DNA from: Bog-756 sp963701325
GTDB taxonomy: Bacteria; Actinomycetota; Acidimicrobiia; Acidimicrobiales; RAAP-2
Assembly (NCBI GenBank): GCA_963701325.1
Contig: OY969604.1
Coordinates: 3,782,001-3,846,000, forward strand
DNA: 64,000 bases
Direction of reading: 5' to 3'
Part shown: positions 8,165 to 17,459 of the stretch, piece after piece
Numbering within the stretch: position 1 is the first letter of the stretch
Layout of the letters: each line of letters begins with the position of its first letter
Notes under the pieces: generated by a model
The model's input: only the letters and a program-made list of their open reading frames with translations
What the model was told of the DNA's origin: nothing
Databases searched by the model: none
Made by a program: the position numbers and the translations under genes

Positions 8165-9067
8165 GTGCGTATCGGCGTGATGTTCGACACAGAGCGGTCC
8201 TTCGACGAGATGGTCGGCCAGGTCGCCGCCCTCGACGACGCCGGCATCGAGGCTGCATGGGCGAGCCAGATCTTCGGCCCCGATGCCCTCACCGTCCTTG
8301 CCGCCGTCGGCCGGGAGGTGCCGGACATCACGCTCGGCTCGGCTGTGGTGCCGGTCTACCCCCGCCACCCGGTGATGCTCGCCGGTCAGGCGCTCACGGT
8401 GCAGGCGGCTTGCGGGGGCCGGTTCATCCTCGGCATCGGGCTCTCCCACCAAGTGGTCATCGAGCAGGTCTTCGGCCAGACCTTCGAGCACCCGGCCCGG
8501 TACATGCGCGAGTACCTGTCCATCCTCCTGCCCCTGCTGGAGGGGGAGTCGGTGAGCTTCACCGGAGAGGTGCTCGCCGCGTCGACGTTCGGACCGCTCG
8601 GGGTCGATGCGCCGGGGCCGCCCGTGCTGGTGGCGGCCCTCGGGCCGACCATGCTCGAACTGGCCGGTCGCGTGGCCGCCGGGACCGTCACCTGGATGAC
8701 CGGGCCTGACACCCTCGAGCAGCACATCATCCCGACCATCCGGGCAGCCGCTGCCGCTGCCGGCCGCCCTGCGCCACAGATCGCGGTGGGACTGCCGGTC
8801 TGCGTGAGCGACGACGCCGCGGCGTCCCGTGCCGACGCCGCCGAGCGCTACGCGCTCTACGGGACCCTGCCCTCGTACCGGGCGATGCTCGACCGTGAGG
8901 GGGCCGAGGGGCCGGCCGACGTCGCGATCGTGGGGACGGTCTCCGAGGTGCGTGACCGGATCAGCCGGTTGGCCGAGCTCGGCATCACCGACTTCTGTGC
9001 GGCGCCGTTCGGCGCCCATGGCGAGGTCCGCGCCACGATCGACGTCCTGGCCTCCCTGACCGGCTGA
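8165..9067 (+). CDS. LLM-class oxidoreductase, TIGR03564-like F420-dependent
   Basis: A 300-aa TIM-barrel protein starting at GTG 8165 with a purine-rich RBS (GAGAGCGAGG). The motifs RIGVMFDTERSFDEMV, WASQIFGPDALT and RFILGIGLSHQVVIEQVFG match the F420-dependent LLM family common in mycobacteria and Acidimicrobiia. The cofactor is likely F420 and the substrate unknown. It is convergent with the DsbA-like gene, with 25 nt between the stops. Confidence 0.85.
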   Translation: MRIGVMFDTERSFDEMVGQVAALDDAGIEAAWASQIFGPDALTVLAAVGREVPDITLGSAVVPVYPRHPVMLAGQALTVQAACGGRFILGIGLSHQVVIEQVFGQTFEHPARYMREYLSILLPLLEGESVSFTGEVLAASTFGPLGVDAPGPPVLVAALGPTMLELAGRVAAGTVTWMTGPDTLEQHIIPTIRAAAAAAGRPAPQIAVGLPVCVSDDAAASRADAAERYALYGTLPSYRAMLDREGAEGPADVAIVGTVSEVRDRISRLAELGITDFCAAPFGAHGEVRATIDVLASLTG

Positions 9068-9092
9068 GCGACCGATCGCGACGCTCGGTGGC

Positions 9093-9701
9093 TCAGCGAG
9101 CGAGGCGGGTGTGCTTGAACTCGTTGAGCTCCGGATGATCGGCGAGGAGCGCGAGGATCCGGTCGACGGTCGCACGAGCGAGCGCTCCGTCGCCGTCCGG
9201 TCGGTTCATCAGGCGGACGAAGACCGCATCGCCGCCGGCGATGAAGGTGGGCACCCCGAAGACGTCGAGGTCCTGCACGACCTGCTCGTGCTCCTCCCTG
9301 GCGACCTTGGCGGGCCATCCGGAGTCGACTTCTGCGAGTACGGCCTCCGCGTCCACGCCGCCCCTGGTCAGCGCCCTGGCGACGACCGCCCGGTCCCTCA
9401 GGTCACCCCCCTCGTCGTGACGGGCGGTGAACAGCGACCGGTGGACGCCGCTGAAGTGCTCGGGGAACCGGTCGCGCACCACGATGCCGGCGGCGAGCGA
9501 GAGCAGGTCCGGCTGGTGAACGGGGTCCTCCCAGGCGGGCGTCCCACCCTCGGGTACGTGGGTCTGGTTGAGGAAGTACGGGACGAAGGTCACGTCCCAC
9601 TCGGCTCCGGCGTCGAGACCGTCGAGGACGTGCTCGTGTCCGTTGCGGGCGAAGGGACACCGGTAGTCCCAGGTCACGGTGAATTTCTGCAGTCCACTCA
9701 T
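9093..9701 (-). CDS. DsbA-family (2-hydroxychromene isomerase/FrnE-like) protein
   Basis: A 202-aa protein. Thioredoxin-like start TVTWDYRCPFARNGHE, helical insertion, then cis-Pro region FGVPTFIAGGDAVFVRL. The active site reads CPFA, with only the first Cys, so it is not a disulfide exchanger of the CxxC type. It fits mycothiol- or glutathione-transferase-like DsbA relatives and is predicted to be cytoplasmic (no signal peptide). In a mycothiol-containing organism a mycothiol-linked role is plausible but only inferred. Confidence 0.78.
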   Translation of the reverse strand: MSGLQKFTVTWDYRCPFARNGHEHVLDGLDAGAEWDVTFVPYFLNQTHVPEGGTPAWEDPVHQPDLLSLAAGIVVRDRFPEHFSGVHRSLFTARHDEGGDLRDRAVVARALTRGGVDAEAVLAEVDSGWPAKVAREEHEQVVQDLDVFGVPTFIAGGDAVFVRLMNRPDGDGALARATVDRILALLADHPELNEFKHTRLAR

Positions 9702-9798
9702 ACCGGGCGCAACCCCGCCGGCACCGGTTCCATTCCGCCGGCCCGTCTGCCTCCTGTCGGTGGCGGCGACGTCCCACCCTCCATGCCTCTGGCCCCGG

Positions 9799-10375
9799 TC
9801 AGCGCAGACGGCGACCGGCCAGGCCGAGGAGAACACCGATGACCGCTCCCCCGATGACGTCCGAGGCGTGGTGGGCCTGCAGGTGGACACGGGACGCCCC
9901 GATCGCCGTGGCGCTGGCCAGCAGGAAGGCGTTGCCCGCCCGGTCTCCCGGCTCGGAGAGCACGGTGGCCGCGGCAGAAGGCGGCGAGGGTGTGGCCACT
10001 CGGGAAGCTGCTCGTCGTGGGCTCGCGTACCGGCACCCCGCTGTTCGAGATGCGCAGGTCCGAGCGGTCGGGGCGGGAGCGCCCGACGACCGCCTTGATC
10101 CCGGCGTTGACCACGCTCGACGAGACGCCGGCGATGGCGAGGGCACGGACCGCCTTCGCCCGCTCCGGTCCGGATCGGCGTCCGCGCCAGGCGGCAACCC
10201 CGCCCCACAGCACGCCGCGGTCCCCGAGCCCGGTGATCGCCTTGGCCGCGGCATCCCAGGCCGGTCGCCCACGGAGCGGCTCGAACCACCGGTCCACCCG
10301 CTCGTCGAGGGCATGGGCGAGCCCGATCACACCGGGTACGCGCGTGGGTGCGGCAGGCGACCCGTCGTCGGTCAT
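9799..10375 (-). pseudogene. PAP2-family phosphatase, frameshifted
   Basis: The three PAP2 motifs are present but split over two frames. KAVVGRSRP and SFPSGHTLAAF are read from ATG 10375. SRVHLQAHHASD and the hydrophobic C-terminus end at the TGA at 9799 in another frame. The frames join if one base is removed at about 9971-9976 (TTCTGC-C-GCGGCC on the coding strand). The reconstructed protein is about 190 aa, a membrane lipid phosphatase such as an undecaprenyl- or phosphatidate-phosphatase. The start overlaps the stop of the RecB-like gene by 4 nt. It may be a real pseudogene or a sequencing indel, since the flanking codons look unrelaxed. Confidence 0.75.
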
Positions 10376-11193
10376 CCGGTCGCTGCTGCTCCGGTGCCGA
10401 GCGCGGCAGCGGCGAGCGACGGGTCGCCCCCGAATGCCGGGCAGTAGTCCTGGAAGCGGCAGAACCGGCACAAGGGGGACGTGCGCGGCCGGAAGTCCTC
10501 GTTGTGGCAGGCCCGCTCGATTGCCGACCAGACCGCCAGGGTCTTGGCCCGTTGCCCCCGCAGTCCCTGCTCGGAAGGGGTGGTCATGATCGCGGTGGGC
10601 TCCTTCAGGTGGAGGAGCTTGACCTGGGTCGGGCGCTGGCCGAGGACCTCCTGGCAGAGGAGGGCATAGAGCTGGACGCCCGCAAGCCCCGACTGTTCAT
10701 AGGCAACGGAGGGAGCTCGGCCGGTCTTGTAGTCGATGACCATGAGCTCTCCGTCCGGGGTCCGGTCGAGCCGGTCGAGGATCCCCCGGAGGCGCACCCC
10801 GTCCACCCGCGCCTCGAGGGTGAGCTCCACACCCACCGGGGTCACCGCGTTGGGATCCTCGAGCAGGAAGTAGTTGGCCACCAGCCGCTCGGCCTCCCGT
10901 CGGAACGCGTCCCCCTCTTCTTCCGTGAGCCCGAGGGAGCGGTAGTCGGGGTCGAACTGGAGCGCAGCCCAGGCTTCGTCCAGTGCGACCGCTGCCGCCG
11001 CTGGGCTCCGCTGGCCCGGCGGGTGGTTCCAGAAGAGTTGTTCGAGGACGCTGTGGACGAGGGTGCCCCGGACAGTCCAGATCGTGGCCGGGTCGGGCAG
11101 ATGCTCGATCGCGGTGAACCGGAAGGCCAGGGCACAGCTGCGGAACGAGCTCACCTTGGAGGGGGACAGCGAGCGGGGCGGTTCGAAGGGCAC
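10372..11193 (-). CDS. RecB-family PD-(D/E)XK exonuclease with Fe-S cysteines
   Basis: A 273-aa protein. The nuclease core is visible as GTLVHSVLEQLF, GILDRLDRTPDG and the catalytic VIDYKTGR. Four Cys typical of AddB/Cas4-like iron-sulfur nucleases are placed as one near the N-terminus (SFRSCALAF) and CRFCRFQDYC near the C-terminus. Stand-alone proteins of this size are common in actinobacteria. The DNA repair role is inferred. It starts at GTG 11193 and is followed with 4-nt overlap by the PAP2 gene. No cas genes or repeats are nearby, so it is not Cas4 in context. Confidence 0.88.
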   Translation of the reverse strand: MPFEPPRSLSPSKVSSFRSCALAFRFTAIEHLPDPATIWTVRGTLVHSVLEQLFWNHPPGQRSPAAAAVALDEAWAALQFDPDYRSLGLTEEEGDAFRREAERLVANYFLLEDPNAVTPVGVELTLEARVDGVRLRGILDRLDRTPDGELMVIDYKTGRAPSVAYEQSGLAGVQLYALLCQEVLGQRPTQVKLLHLKEPTAIMTTPSEQGLRGQRAKTLAVWSAIERACHNEDFRPRTSPLCRFCRFQDYCPAFGGDPSLAAAALGTGAAATG

Positions 11194-11202
11194 GTCGGGA
11201 GA

Positions 11203-12108
11203 CTACGACGCGGGTGTGCCGTCGGCGGACCCGCGCGATCGGCGCACCGCAGCGGCGACGGGGCCCGGCTGTTCGAGGGGCCCGAAGTGCCCAAGACCGG
11301 GGAAGCTCTCGATGGCGGCGTCGGGGAGTGCGGCGGCGAGCGCGTCCATGAGCGGCCGGCCGAATGCGTCGGTCTCCTCGCCGTATGCCAGGGTCACCGG
11401 ACATCGGACCGTCGCGAGGTGCGCGAACGCGCCGTTGGAGGGGGCGCGGGCGAACGTCTCCGCCTCGTCCTCGCGACGGCAGCGGAGCCGGACGGCGGAT
11501 CCGTCGCCGCCCTCGTCGTCCGGGACGGGCTCGAACCCGTGCTCGACGTAGAGGCACAGTGCCTCGGGGTCGAGCACGTCGAGCGGCGGCTTGGAGGAAA
11601 AGGTCACGAAGGCGTCCTCGGCCGAGGGGAAGGTCTCCCGGCGCCGGCGCGCCGCGGCGGACATCGGGTTCTCGCCGGGCACGAGTACGAACGGGTCACC
11701 GGGGAACACCACCGGCTCGAACAGGTAGAGGGAGCGGAAGGTGCCCGGCCGTGCCTGCTCGGCCAGGAGCAGGGCGGCGCCTCCGCACGAGTGACCGACG
11801 CCGGCCGGATGCTCGAGGCCGAGCGCGTCGACCGTGGCCAGCACGTCGCGGGTGAACCCTGCCCAGGCCAGGTTCCCGTCCGCCGGGCGCTCGGAGCGCC
11901 CGTGGGCGCGGAGGTCGAGCGCCGAGCAGTGGACGTCCGACCCGAGCGACCGGGCCAACGGGAGGAACGGCGCCGCGCAGAGGCCGGTGGCGTGGACGAG
12001 GAGCAGGTCCGGCCCCACACCGCCGAAGTCGTAGGCGGCCAGGGCCAGTCCGTCCGCGCTGCTGCAGCGGATCGGGGAGATCGCTCCCCGGTAGGCATCC
12101 GTGCTCAC
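11203..12108 (-). CDS. Alpha/beta-hydrolase family protein
   Basis: A 301-aa protein with the hydrolase core: oxyanion region LLLVHATGLCAAPFLP, acid-turn region ALDLRAHGRS, nucleophile GHSCGGAAL (Ser in GxSxGG), and C-terminal His in GLGHFGPLEQP. It has no signal peptide and is cytoplasmic. The substrate is unknown; homologs are called epoxide hydrolase or lysophospholipase without proof. GTG 12108 is chosen because the family N-terminus begins close after it. It lies 9 nt upstream of the RecB-like gene, probably in the same operon. Confidence 0.8.
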   Translation of the reverse strand: MSTDAYRGAISPIRCSSADGLALAAYDFGGVGPDLLLVHATGLCAAPFLPLARSLGSDVHCSALDLRAHGRSERPADGNLAWAGFTRDVLATVDALGLEHPAGVGHSCGGAALLLAEQARPGTFRSLYLFEPVVFPGDPFVLVPGENPMSAAARRRRETFPSAEDAFVTFSSKPPLDVLDPEALCLYVEHGFEPVPDDEGGDGSAVRLRCRREDEAETFARAPSNGAFAHLATVRCPVTLAYGEETDAFGRPLMDALAAALPDAAIESFPGLGHFGPLEQPGPVAAAVRRSRGSADGTPAS

Positions 12109-12204
12109 CCGGCCGACGGTAGCCCACCGCCACCCCGACCGGGTCGGACCGGAGGGCTCCGGGTGCCCTGCCGTCCGGCGGCCAGCGGCTAGACAGGTGG
12201 GGCC

Positions 12205-12840
12205 ATGGAGACCTTCCTCTACCACTACAGCTATCTCGCGGTGTTCGTGCTGAGTTTCATCTCTTCGATGGGCTTGCCGGTCGGCGCCGAGCTCGCCATC
12301 ATCGGCGGCGGGGCGCTGGCAAGCGGCCAGGTTCACATGCTGGCCTCGAACGGCCAGACCTCGCCGCAGGTGTTCCACGCCTCGTTGGCCGCGATCATTC
12401 TGCTCGCGGTGCTGGGGGAGGTCCTCGGGTCGCTGGCCGGGTACTTCATCGGGCTCTACGGCGGCCGCCCACTGGTGGACCGCTTCGGACGCTACGTGCT
12501 GCTCTCGCACAAGGACCTCGACCGCGCGGAGGCCTGGTTCGCCCGACACGGCGAGCCGTTGGTGCTCTTCGGGCGCTTCATCCCGCTGCTCCGTTCGTTC
12601 GTGTCGTTCGCCGCCGGGCTCGCAGAGATGGCCATCCCGAAGTTCATCCTCTTCACGGTCATCGGGTGCGCCATCTGGTGCACCGCCCTCGCCAGCCTGG
12701 GCTATTCGCTGGGCTCGAGCTACAACCACGTGCAGCGGTCGTTCAGCGATGCGGGGTACGTCCTGGCGGCGCTCGCGGTCATCGCGGTCGTGCTGCTGTT
12801 CGTCCACCGGGTGCGTGTCGTACGGGAGGAACGACGCTGA
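12205..12840 (+). CDS. DedA-family membrane protein
   Basis: A 211-aa integral membrane protein. The DedA signature is clear: SSMGLPVGAELAIIGGGAL at the first re-entrant region, an aqueous loop with HGEPLVLFGRFIPLLRSFVS, then AGLAEMAIPKFILF. DedA proteins translocate undecaprenyl-phosphate or related lipids and support envelope homeostasis. ATG 12205. The PIG-L gene follows after 82 nt in the same direction. Confidence 0.9.
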   Translation: METFLYHYSYLAVFVLSFISSMGLPVGAELAIIGGGALASGQVHMLASNGQTSPQVFHASLAAIILLAVLGEVLGSLAGYFIGLYGGRPLVDRFGRYVLLSHKDLDRAEAWFARHGEPLVLFGRFIPLLRSFVSFAAGLAEMAIPKFILFTVIGCAIWCTALASLGYSLGSSYNHVQRSFSDAGYVLAALAVIAVVLLFVHRVRVVREERR

Positions 12841-12922
12841 GACGCGGGTCGGACCGAACGGCCGCCCCGCCGGCCGCCGACCCGGTCCGATCTGGGGCTC
12901 GCCCCCGGTAGGGTCCGGGACC

Positions 12923-13786
12923 ATGGCTACGGTCACCTTCTTCCACGCCCACCCCGACGACGAGGCGATCGCCACCGGGGGCACCATGGCGGCGCTCGCC
13001 GGCCAGGGCCACCGGGTGGTGCTGGTCACTGCGACCGGCGGCGAGCTGGGTGAGATCCCCGACGGCCTGTTGCGCCCCGGTGAGACCCTGGCCGAGCGCC
13101 GGGCTACAGAGTTGACCGAAGCCGCAGCGCTGCTCGGGGTCGACCGGCACCTGCTGCTCGGGTACGAGGACTCCGGGATGGAGGGCGAGCCGAGCAGCTT
13201 GCGCCCAGGCTGCTTCGCCACTGCCGACGTGGAGGAGGCGGCCGCCCGGTTGGCCGGCATCCTCACCGCCGAGGGTTCGGACGTCGTCGTGACCTACGAC
13301 GAGCACGGAGGGTACGGCCATCCCGATCACGTCCAGGTCCACACCGTGGGCATGCGCGCGGCAGCGCTCGCCGGCACCCCGGTCGTCTACCTCGCCACAG
13401 TCGATCGCGGCTTCATGGGGAACCTGCGCACCCTGATGGCCGAGTCGGGATGGACCCCCTCCGAGCAGAACGAGGAGCAGATGGAGGGGGCGGACACCAT
13501 GGGCGAGCCGAGTGAGCGGATCACCACCGAGGTCGACGTGACGGCCCAACTGGCGACCAAGCGGGCGGCCATGCGCGCCCACGCGAGTCAGATCGGCGAG
13601 GCCAGCATCTTCCTCTCCATGCCGGAGGACATCTTCTCGAGGGTCTGGGGCCAGGAGTGGTACGTCCGTGTCCGCCCCGCACCCACCGGGCTCGGCAACG
13701 GGCGGCGCGAGGCGGGGTTGCTCGTCGACCCGGTGCGGGGCACCCTGGCCGGGGGTGTCGCCGACGAGCCGTTGCGTACGCGGTGA
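12923..13786 (+). CDS. PIG-L family deacetylase (MshB/LmbE-like)
   Basis: A 287-aa protein with the zinc motif HAHPDDEAIATGGT at residues 7-20 and the third ligand in GYGHPDHVQVHTVG. GYEDSGMEGEPSSLRPGCF resembles Mca/MshB proteins. It is therefore a likely GlcNAc-inositol deacetylase (mycothiol synthesis) or related amidase. I leave it unnamed because a separate Mca-like paralog is present and the specificity is not visible. It is translationally coupled (GTGA) to the small downstream gene. Confidence 0.82.
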   Translation: MATVTFFHAHPDDEAIATGGTMAALAGQGHRVVLVTATGGELGEIPDGLLRPGETLAERRATELTEAAALLGVDRHLLLGYEDSGMEGEPSSLRPGCFATADVEEAAARLAGILTAEGSDVVVTYDEHGGYGHPDHVQVHTVGMRAAALAGTPVVYLATVDRGFMGNLRTLMAESGWTPSEQNEEQMEGADTMGEPSERITTEVDVTAQLATKRAAMRAHASQIGEASIFLSMPEDIFSRVWGQEWYVRVRPAPTGLGNGRREAGLLVDPVRGTLAGGVADEPLRTR

Positions 13787-14019
13787 GCACCCACCGGGTC
13801 CTCCGTGTCCACGGGGGCCGGTTGGTCGTCGCCGAACGCCGCCTCGAGCTGCAGAACGAGCTCGATGAGCTCGACACGGCGGGATTCCAGCTGGTGACGT
13901 CCTTCGTCGTCGACGACAACGTGTATCTGGTCATGCGGCGGCCCGAGGAGCGCACCGCCGATCGGGGGCCGGTGCGTCTGGGCCGGCCCACCGAGGGGCC
14001 GCCTCAACGGCAGGGTTAG
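13783..14019 (+). CDS. Small conserved hypothetical protein (78 aa)
   Basis: It starts at GTG 13783, overlapping the PIG-L stop by 4 nt, so it is translationally coupled. The sequence ELQNELDELDTAGFQLVTSFVVDDNVYLVMRR resembles the DUF4177-type pattern, a helix followed by strands in which the protein measures one side of a small beta fold. This resemblance is from pattern only. Its stop overlaps the end of the convergent diguanylate cyclase gene by 4 nt. The function is unknown. Confidence 0.6.
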   Translation: MSTHRVLRVHGGRLVVAERRLELQNELDELDTAGFQLVTSFVVDDNVYLVMRRPEERTADRGPVRLGRPTEGPPQRQG

Positions 14020-15585
14020 AACTCGGTGATCGACTCGATCGAGACCACCCGGTTGCGACCCGACTCCTTGGCCCGGTAGAGCGCCTGGTCGGCGCGCTCG
14101 ATGAAGGAGGTCGGGTCCTCGATGCCGTCCCAGCTGGTCAGGCCTGCCGACAGGGTCACACCGAAATCGGATCTCGATTCGCGGCCGCCCTCACGGAGCT
14201 TGTCGAGCAGGTGGTGGCCGCCGACCAGGTCGGTGTCGGGCATCACGAGGCAGAACTCCTCACCGCCGTAGCGGGCCACCATGTCCTGGCCCCGGATGTT
14301 GGAGACCATGACCGCGGCGATCGAGCGGAGCACCGTGTCGCCGGCCACGTGTCCGTACCGGTCGTTGTAGGCCTTGAAGTGATCGAGGTCGATCATCGCG
14401 ACGCTGAGGGGCGCCTCCCTGCGTAGGGCGTGGGCCATCTCGATCTCGATGCGCTCGAAGAGGCTCCGCCGGTTGGCGAGACCGGTGAGCGGATCGGTCC
14501 TGCTCTCCGCGTGCAGTCCGTTGACGAAGTTGGCCCGGCTGGTCACGCGGAGGAAGGCCGAGGCCAGGAGCTCGGCGGCCTCCGCGGCCCGCTGGTCGGT
14601 CCGGCTGTCCGACGGGCTCCGCTCGATGACCATCACCAGCTCACCGTCTGGCGCATACCCGACCGGGATCACGCAGTAGCTGGGGTCGAGGTCGACAGCG
14701 TTGGCGACGAGGGCACGGGTGAGCGCGGGGAGGGAGGCGAGATCCGAGCACTCGGTGATCTGCTCGGGCCAGGTCGCGACAAGGGTGAAGCGTTCGAGCG
14801 AGCTGTTGCGGGTGAACACGGCCACACGCACCGCGGGCAGGATGTGGGTGACCTGGGGGAGGCCGCACCGGAAGATCTCCGACACGGTGTCGTGCCCCGA
14901 GCGCGATCCGTCGAACCCGAACTCGTCGAACGTCTCGTTGAGGGTGTCGATGGCCTGGCTGAAGTTGACCTGTCCGGTAAGTGATCCGACAGTGCGCGCG
15001 CGAGATGAAGGTGATCACCGCGATGGTCGACGCGTAGATGAGCAACGAAACGGCGAGATCGGCACCGCGCAGCCCTTCGATCCAGCCGATCAGGCAGATG
15101 AGTGCGAGCGCGTAGAGGTCGACGATGATCTGCATCCGGCGGTCGCCGACGATGCAGACGAAGAGGACCCCGACCAGCATGGCCGGTGTGTAGAGCCCGG
15201 TGTGGGTCGCGGTGGCCAGGTCGATACAGGCGAGACCGGCCAGCGCGAGGCAGACGACGACGAACCACAAATTCGCCTGCGACTCGACGCTCGAGCGACC
15301 TTTGGTGATCGCCACGAACATGGCCAGGTAGACGACGGACACGAAGATGCAGGCCATCGCCGCGAACACGTAGCTCCACCGGACCGCGTGATGGTCCACG
15401 AAGGTCACGGTGAGCAGAACCGGGATCATGATCGACTCTGCGATCAGCCCACAGGACACACCGTCGCGCAGCTGCCGCTGGGTCGGGTGCGCCAGATCAA
15501 ACCTCACCTGGGAAATATCGGTACGGAGCCGGCCGATCTTTACCGTCGAAGGGGCCGTGCAGGCATCCTTCCTGCTCAACGCCAT
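14016..15585 (-). pseudogene. Membrane diguanylate cyclase (GGDEF), frameshifted
   Basis: The N-terminal frame (ATG 15585) encodes about six membrane helices (for example SYVFAAMACIFVSVVYLAMF and following). The C-terminal frame encodes a GAF-like linker and a complete GGDEF domain with DPLTGLANRRSLFERIE, YGGEEFCLVM (active GGEEF) and AYNDRYGHVAGD. The frames meet in a GC dinucleotide run at 14994-15002; removing one base restores a protein of about 520 aa. Intact, it would make cyclic-di-GMP from GTP at the membrane. Whether the frameshift is biological or a sequencing slip in the repeat cannot be told here. The C-terminal part could also be translated alone from an internal start. Confidence 0.8.
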
Positions 15586-15700
15586 ACCTGTTCCGGGTGG
15601 TCGGTCCGCAACCCGGGGTAGCGACGAACGCGGCCGCCGTCCGATGCCCCGGCCGTGCTCTGGCAGCCGGGTCGGTCACCTCAACCCGGGTCGGGGCGCT

Positions 15701-17332
15701 TCAGGGCGATGATGTGTCGGCGGGGGCTCTCTCCGCTGGTACCGGTCGATCGTGTGGAAGCTCTCTGGTGAAGCCGAGTGAGAGGAGCGCGAGGAGTGCG
15801 GCGGCCAGGAGCCCGGCTTTGAGCGAGCGGAGCTGAGCCGCCTCGTAGTCCTCGAGCAATGCGGCTGTGGTCGCATTGTCGATCCCCGCATCCTTTGCCG
15901 CGGTCTCGACCTGGGTAGACGAAAGGAAGTTCGTATTCGAACCGGCTGCCACTCCCACCTGTGCCGACACGTCGGCGCTGATGCGGGAATCATGCTCGAC
16001 ATTGGAGATGAACGTGCCGGTCAGTCCCATCAGGACGATGGCCCCGATGAGAGCCACGCCGAGCGATGAGCCGAGTTGCTGTCCTGTGTACTGGAGTCCA
16101 CCGGCCTCGCTCCGTCCGGATTCCTCGACCGACGACTGGACGACGTTCCCGAGTTGGGAGACCATCAAGCCCATCCCGATGCCGAGCACGCCCATGCCGA
16201 TGGCGAACCCGGCATCGGAGAGGGTGGGTTTGATGGTTGAAAGCAGGATCAGACTGCCCGCGATCGTCATGAACAGTCCGCTCCGGACGATGGTCCGCAC
16301 GGGGAACCGATTGGACAGTCTCGATCCGATCGCAGCCGTCACGAACATGGTGATCGAGACGGGCAACATCTTGATACCGGTCTCGAGTGCGTTGAGTCCG
16401 AGCACGAGCTGGAGATAGAGCGGAATCACGAAGAAGACGCCCATGAGGATCAGGTTCTGGCTGAACAGCCCGATCAGCCCTGATCTGAGTGGCGGGATCC
16501 GGGTCAGTGACAGATGGACCAACGGGTCCAGGTGGATCTCTTCGCGGTGGCGCTGCCATGCCACGAATCCCCAGAGCAGGACCCCACCTGCGGCGATGAC
16601 GAAGAGTGTGATGGAGAATCCGAAAATCGTGATCGGCGAGTTCTTCGGCTTGAGCCACCCCCAGGTGCTGGACTGGAGGACCCCGAGCACGAAGACCCCG
16701 AGTCCTGTCGCCGAGAGCACCGAGCCGACCAGATCGAGTTTCGGAGTGGGATCGGGCCGTGGCGCGTCTCCCACCTTGGGGGTCATCACCAGGATCAAGG
16801 CGACGATGACCACCTCACCGACAAACACGATTCGCCAGGTGATCTCCGTCGTTGCCCATCCGCCGAGAATCGGACCGACGGCGATGCCCGCGCCGGCCAC
16901 TCCCCCGATGATCGCATAGGCAACCTTGCGACGGGGACCCTCGAAGTTTCCTGCGATCAACGCTGCGAGCGCGGGGAGTACGAGGGCTGCTCCGATGCCT
17001 TCGAGCACCGACCAGCCGAGCGCCAGGATCGCCACCGACTGGGAGGCTGCGGTCAGAGCGGAGCCGAAGGCGTAGATGATCAGGCCGATCACGAAGGCCC
17101 GGCGGCGTCCGATGATGTCGCCGATCTTCGCACCGGTGAGGATCAGCATGGCCATCACCAAGCAGTAGAGGGTGATGACCGCCTGAATCGTCGTCACCGT
17201 GGTGTGGAAGTCCTTGACCAGTGCGCTGATGGAGACGTTCATCACCGACTGGTCGAGCACCATGAGGAACTGCGCCGCTGCCAAGGCGACGAGCGCCAGC
17301 CAGCCCTTGCTCGATGTCGCTTCGCCGTTCAC
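15701..17332 (-). CDS. MFS drug/H+ antiporter, DHA2 (EmrB/QacA) family
   Basis: A 543-aa protein with 14 membrane helices. Motif A is GAKIGDIIGRRRAF and the DHA2 feature VLDQSVMNVSISALVKDF is in helix 1. A periplasmic loop (about residues 445-495) precedes the last helix. It exports a toxic compound using the proton gradient; the substrate is unknown. GTG 17332 has GAGGAG about 6 nt upstream. There is no adjacent regulator on its strand. Codon use appears slightly less GC-rich than neighbours, with more Ile and Ser codons, which may hint at a different history. Confidence 0.9.
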   Translation of the reverse strand: MNGEATSSKGWLALVALAAAQFLMVLDQSVMNVSISALVKDFHTTVTTIQAVITLYCLVMAMLILTGAKIGDIIGRRRAFVIGLIIYAFGSALTAASQSVAILALGWSVLEGIGAALVLPALAALIAGNFEGPRRKVAYAIIGGVAGAGIAVGPILGGWATTEITWRIVFVGEVVIVALILVMTPKVGDAPRPDPTPKLDLVGSVLSATGLGVFVLGVLQSSTWGWLKPKNSPITIFGFSITLFVIAAGGVLLWGFVAWQRHREEIHLDPLVHLSLTRIPPLRSGLIGLFSQNLILMGVFFVIPLYLQLVLGLNALETGIKMLPVSITMFVTAAIGSRLSNRFPVRTIVRSGLFMTIAGSLILLSTIKPTLSDAGFAIGMGVLGIGMGLMVSQLGNVVQSSVEESGRSEAGGLQYTGQQLGSSLGVALIGAIVLMGLTGTFISNVEHDSRISADVSAQVGVAAGSNTNFLSSTQVETAAKDAGIDNATTAALLEDYEAAQLRSLKAGLLAAALLALLSLGFTRELPHDRPVPAERAPADTSSP

Positions 17333-17459
17333 GCTTCTCCTCGCCTGCGGCCGGGAACCAAAGGGAGTGTCCCCAACAGTCTGGTTAGGTCTATCTCACC
17401 TCGGACCCCTTCGATGGCCTCCACTCGTCCCGACGACCAGCGGGCCGCTCTGCTTCCTG

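Noticed and set aside
10372..11193. Cas4 of a CRISPR system
   Set aside because: The RecB-like nuclease has Cas4-type cysteines, but there is no CRISPR array or other cas gene in the window, and it is coupled to a PAP2 gene.
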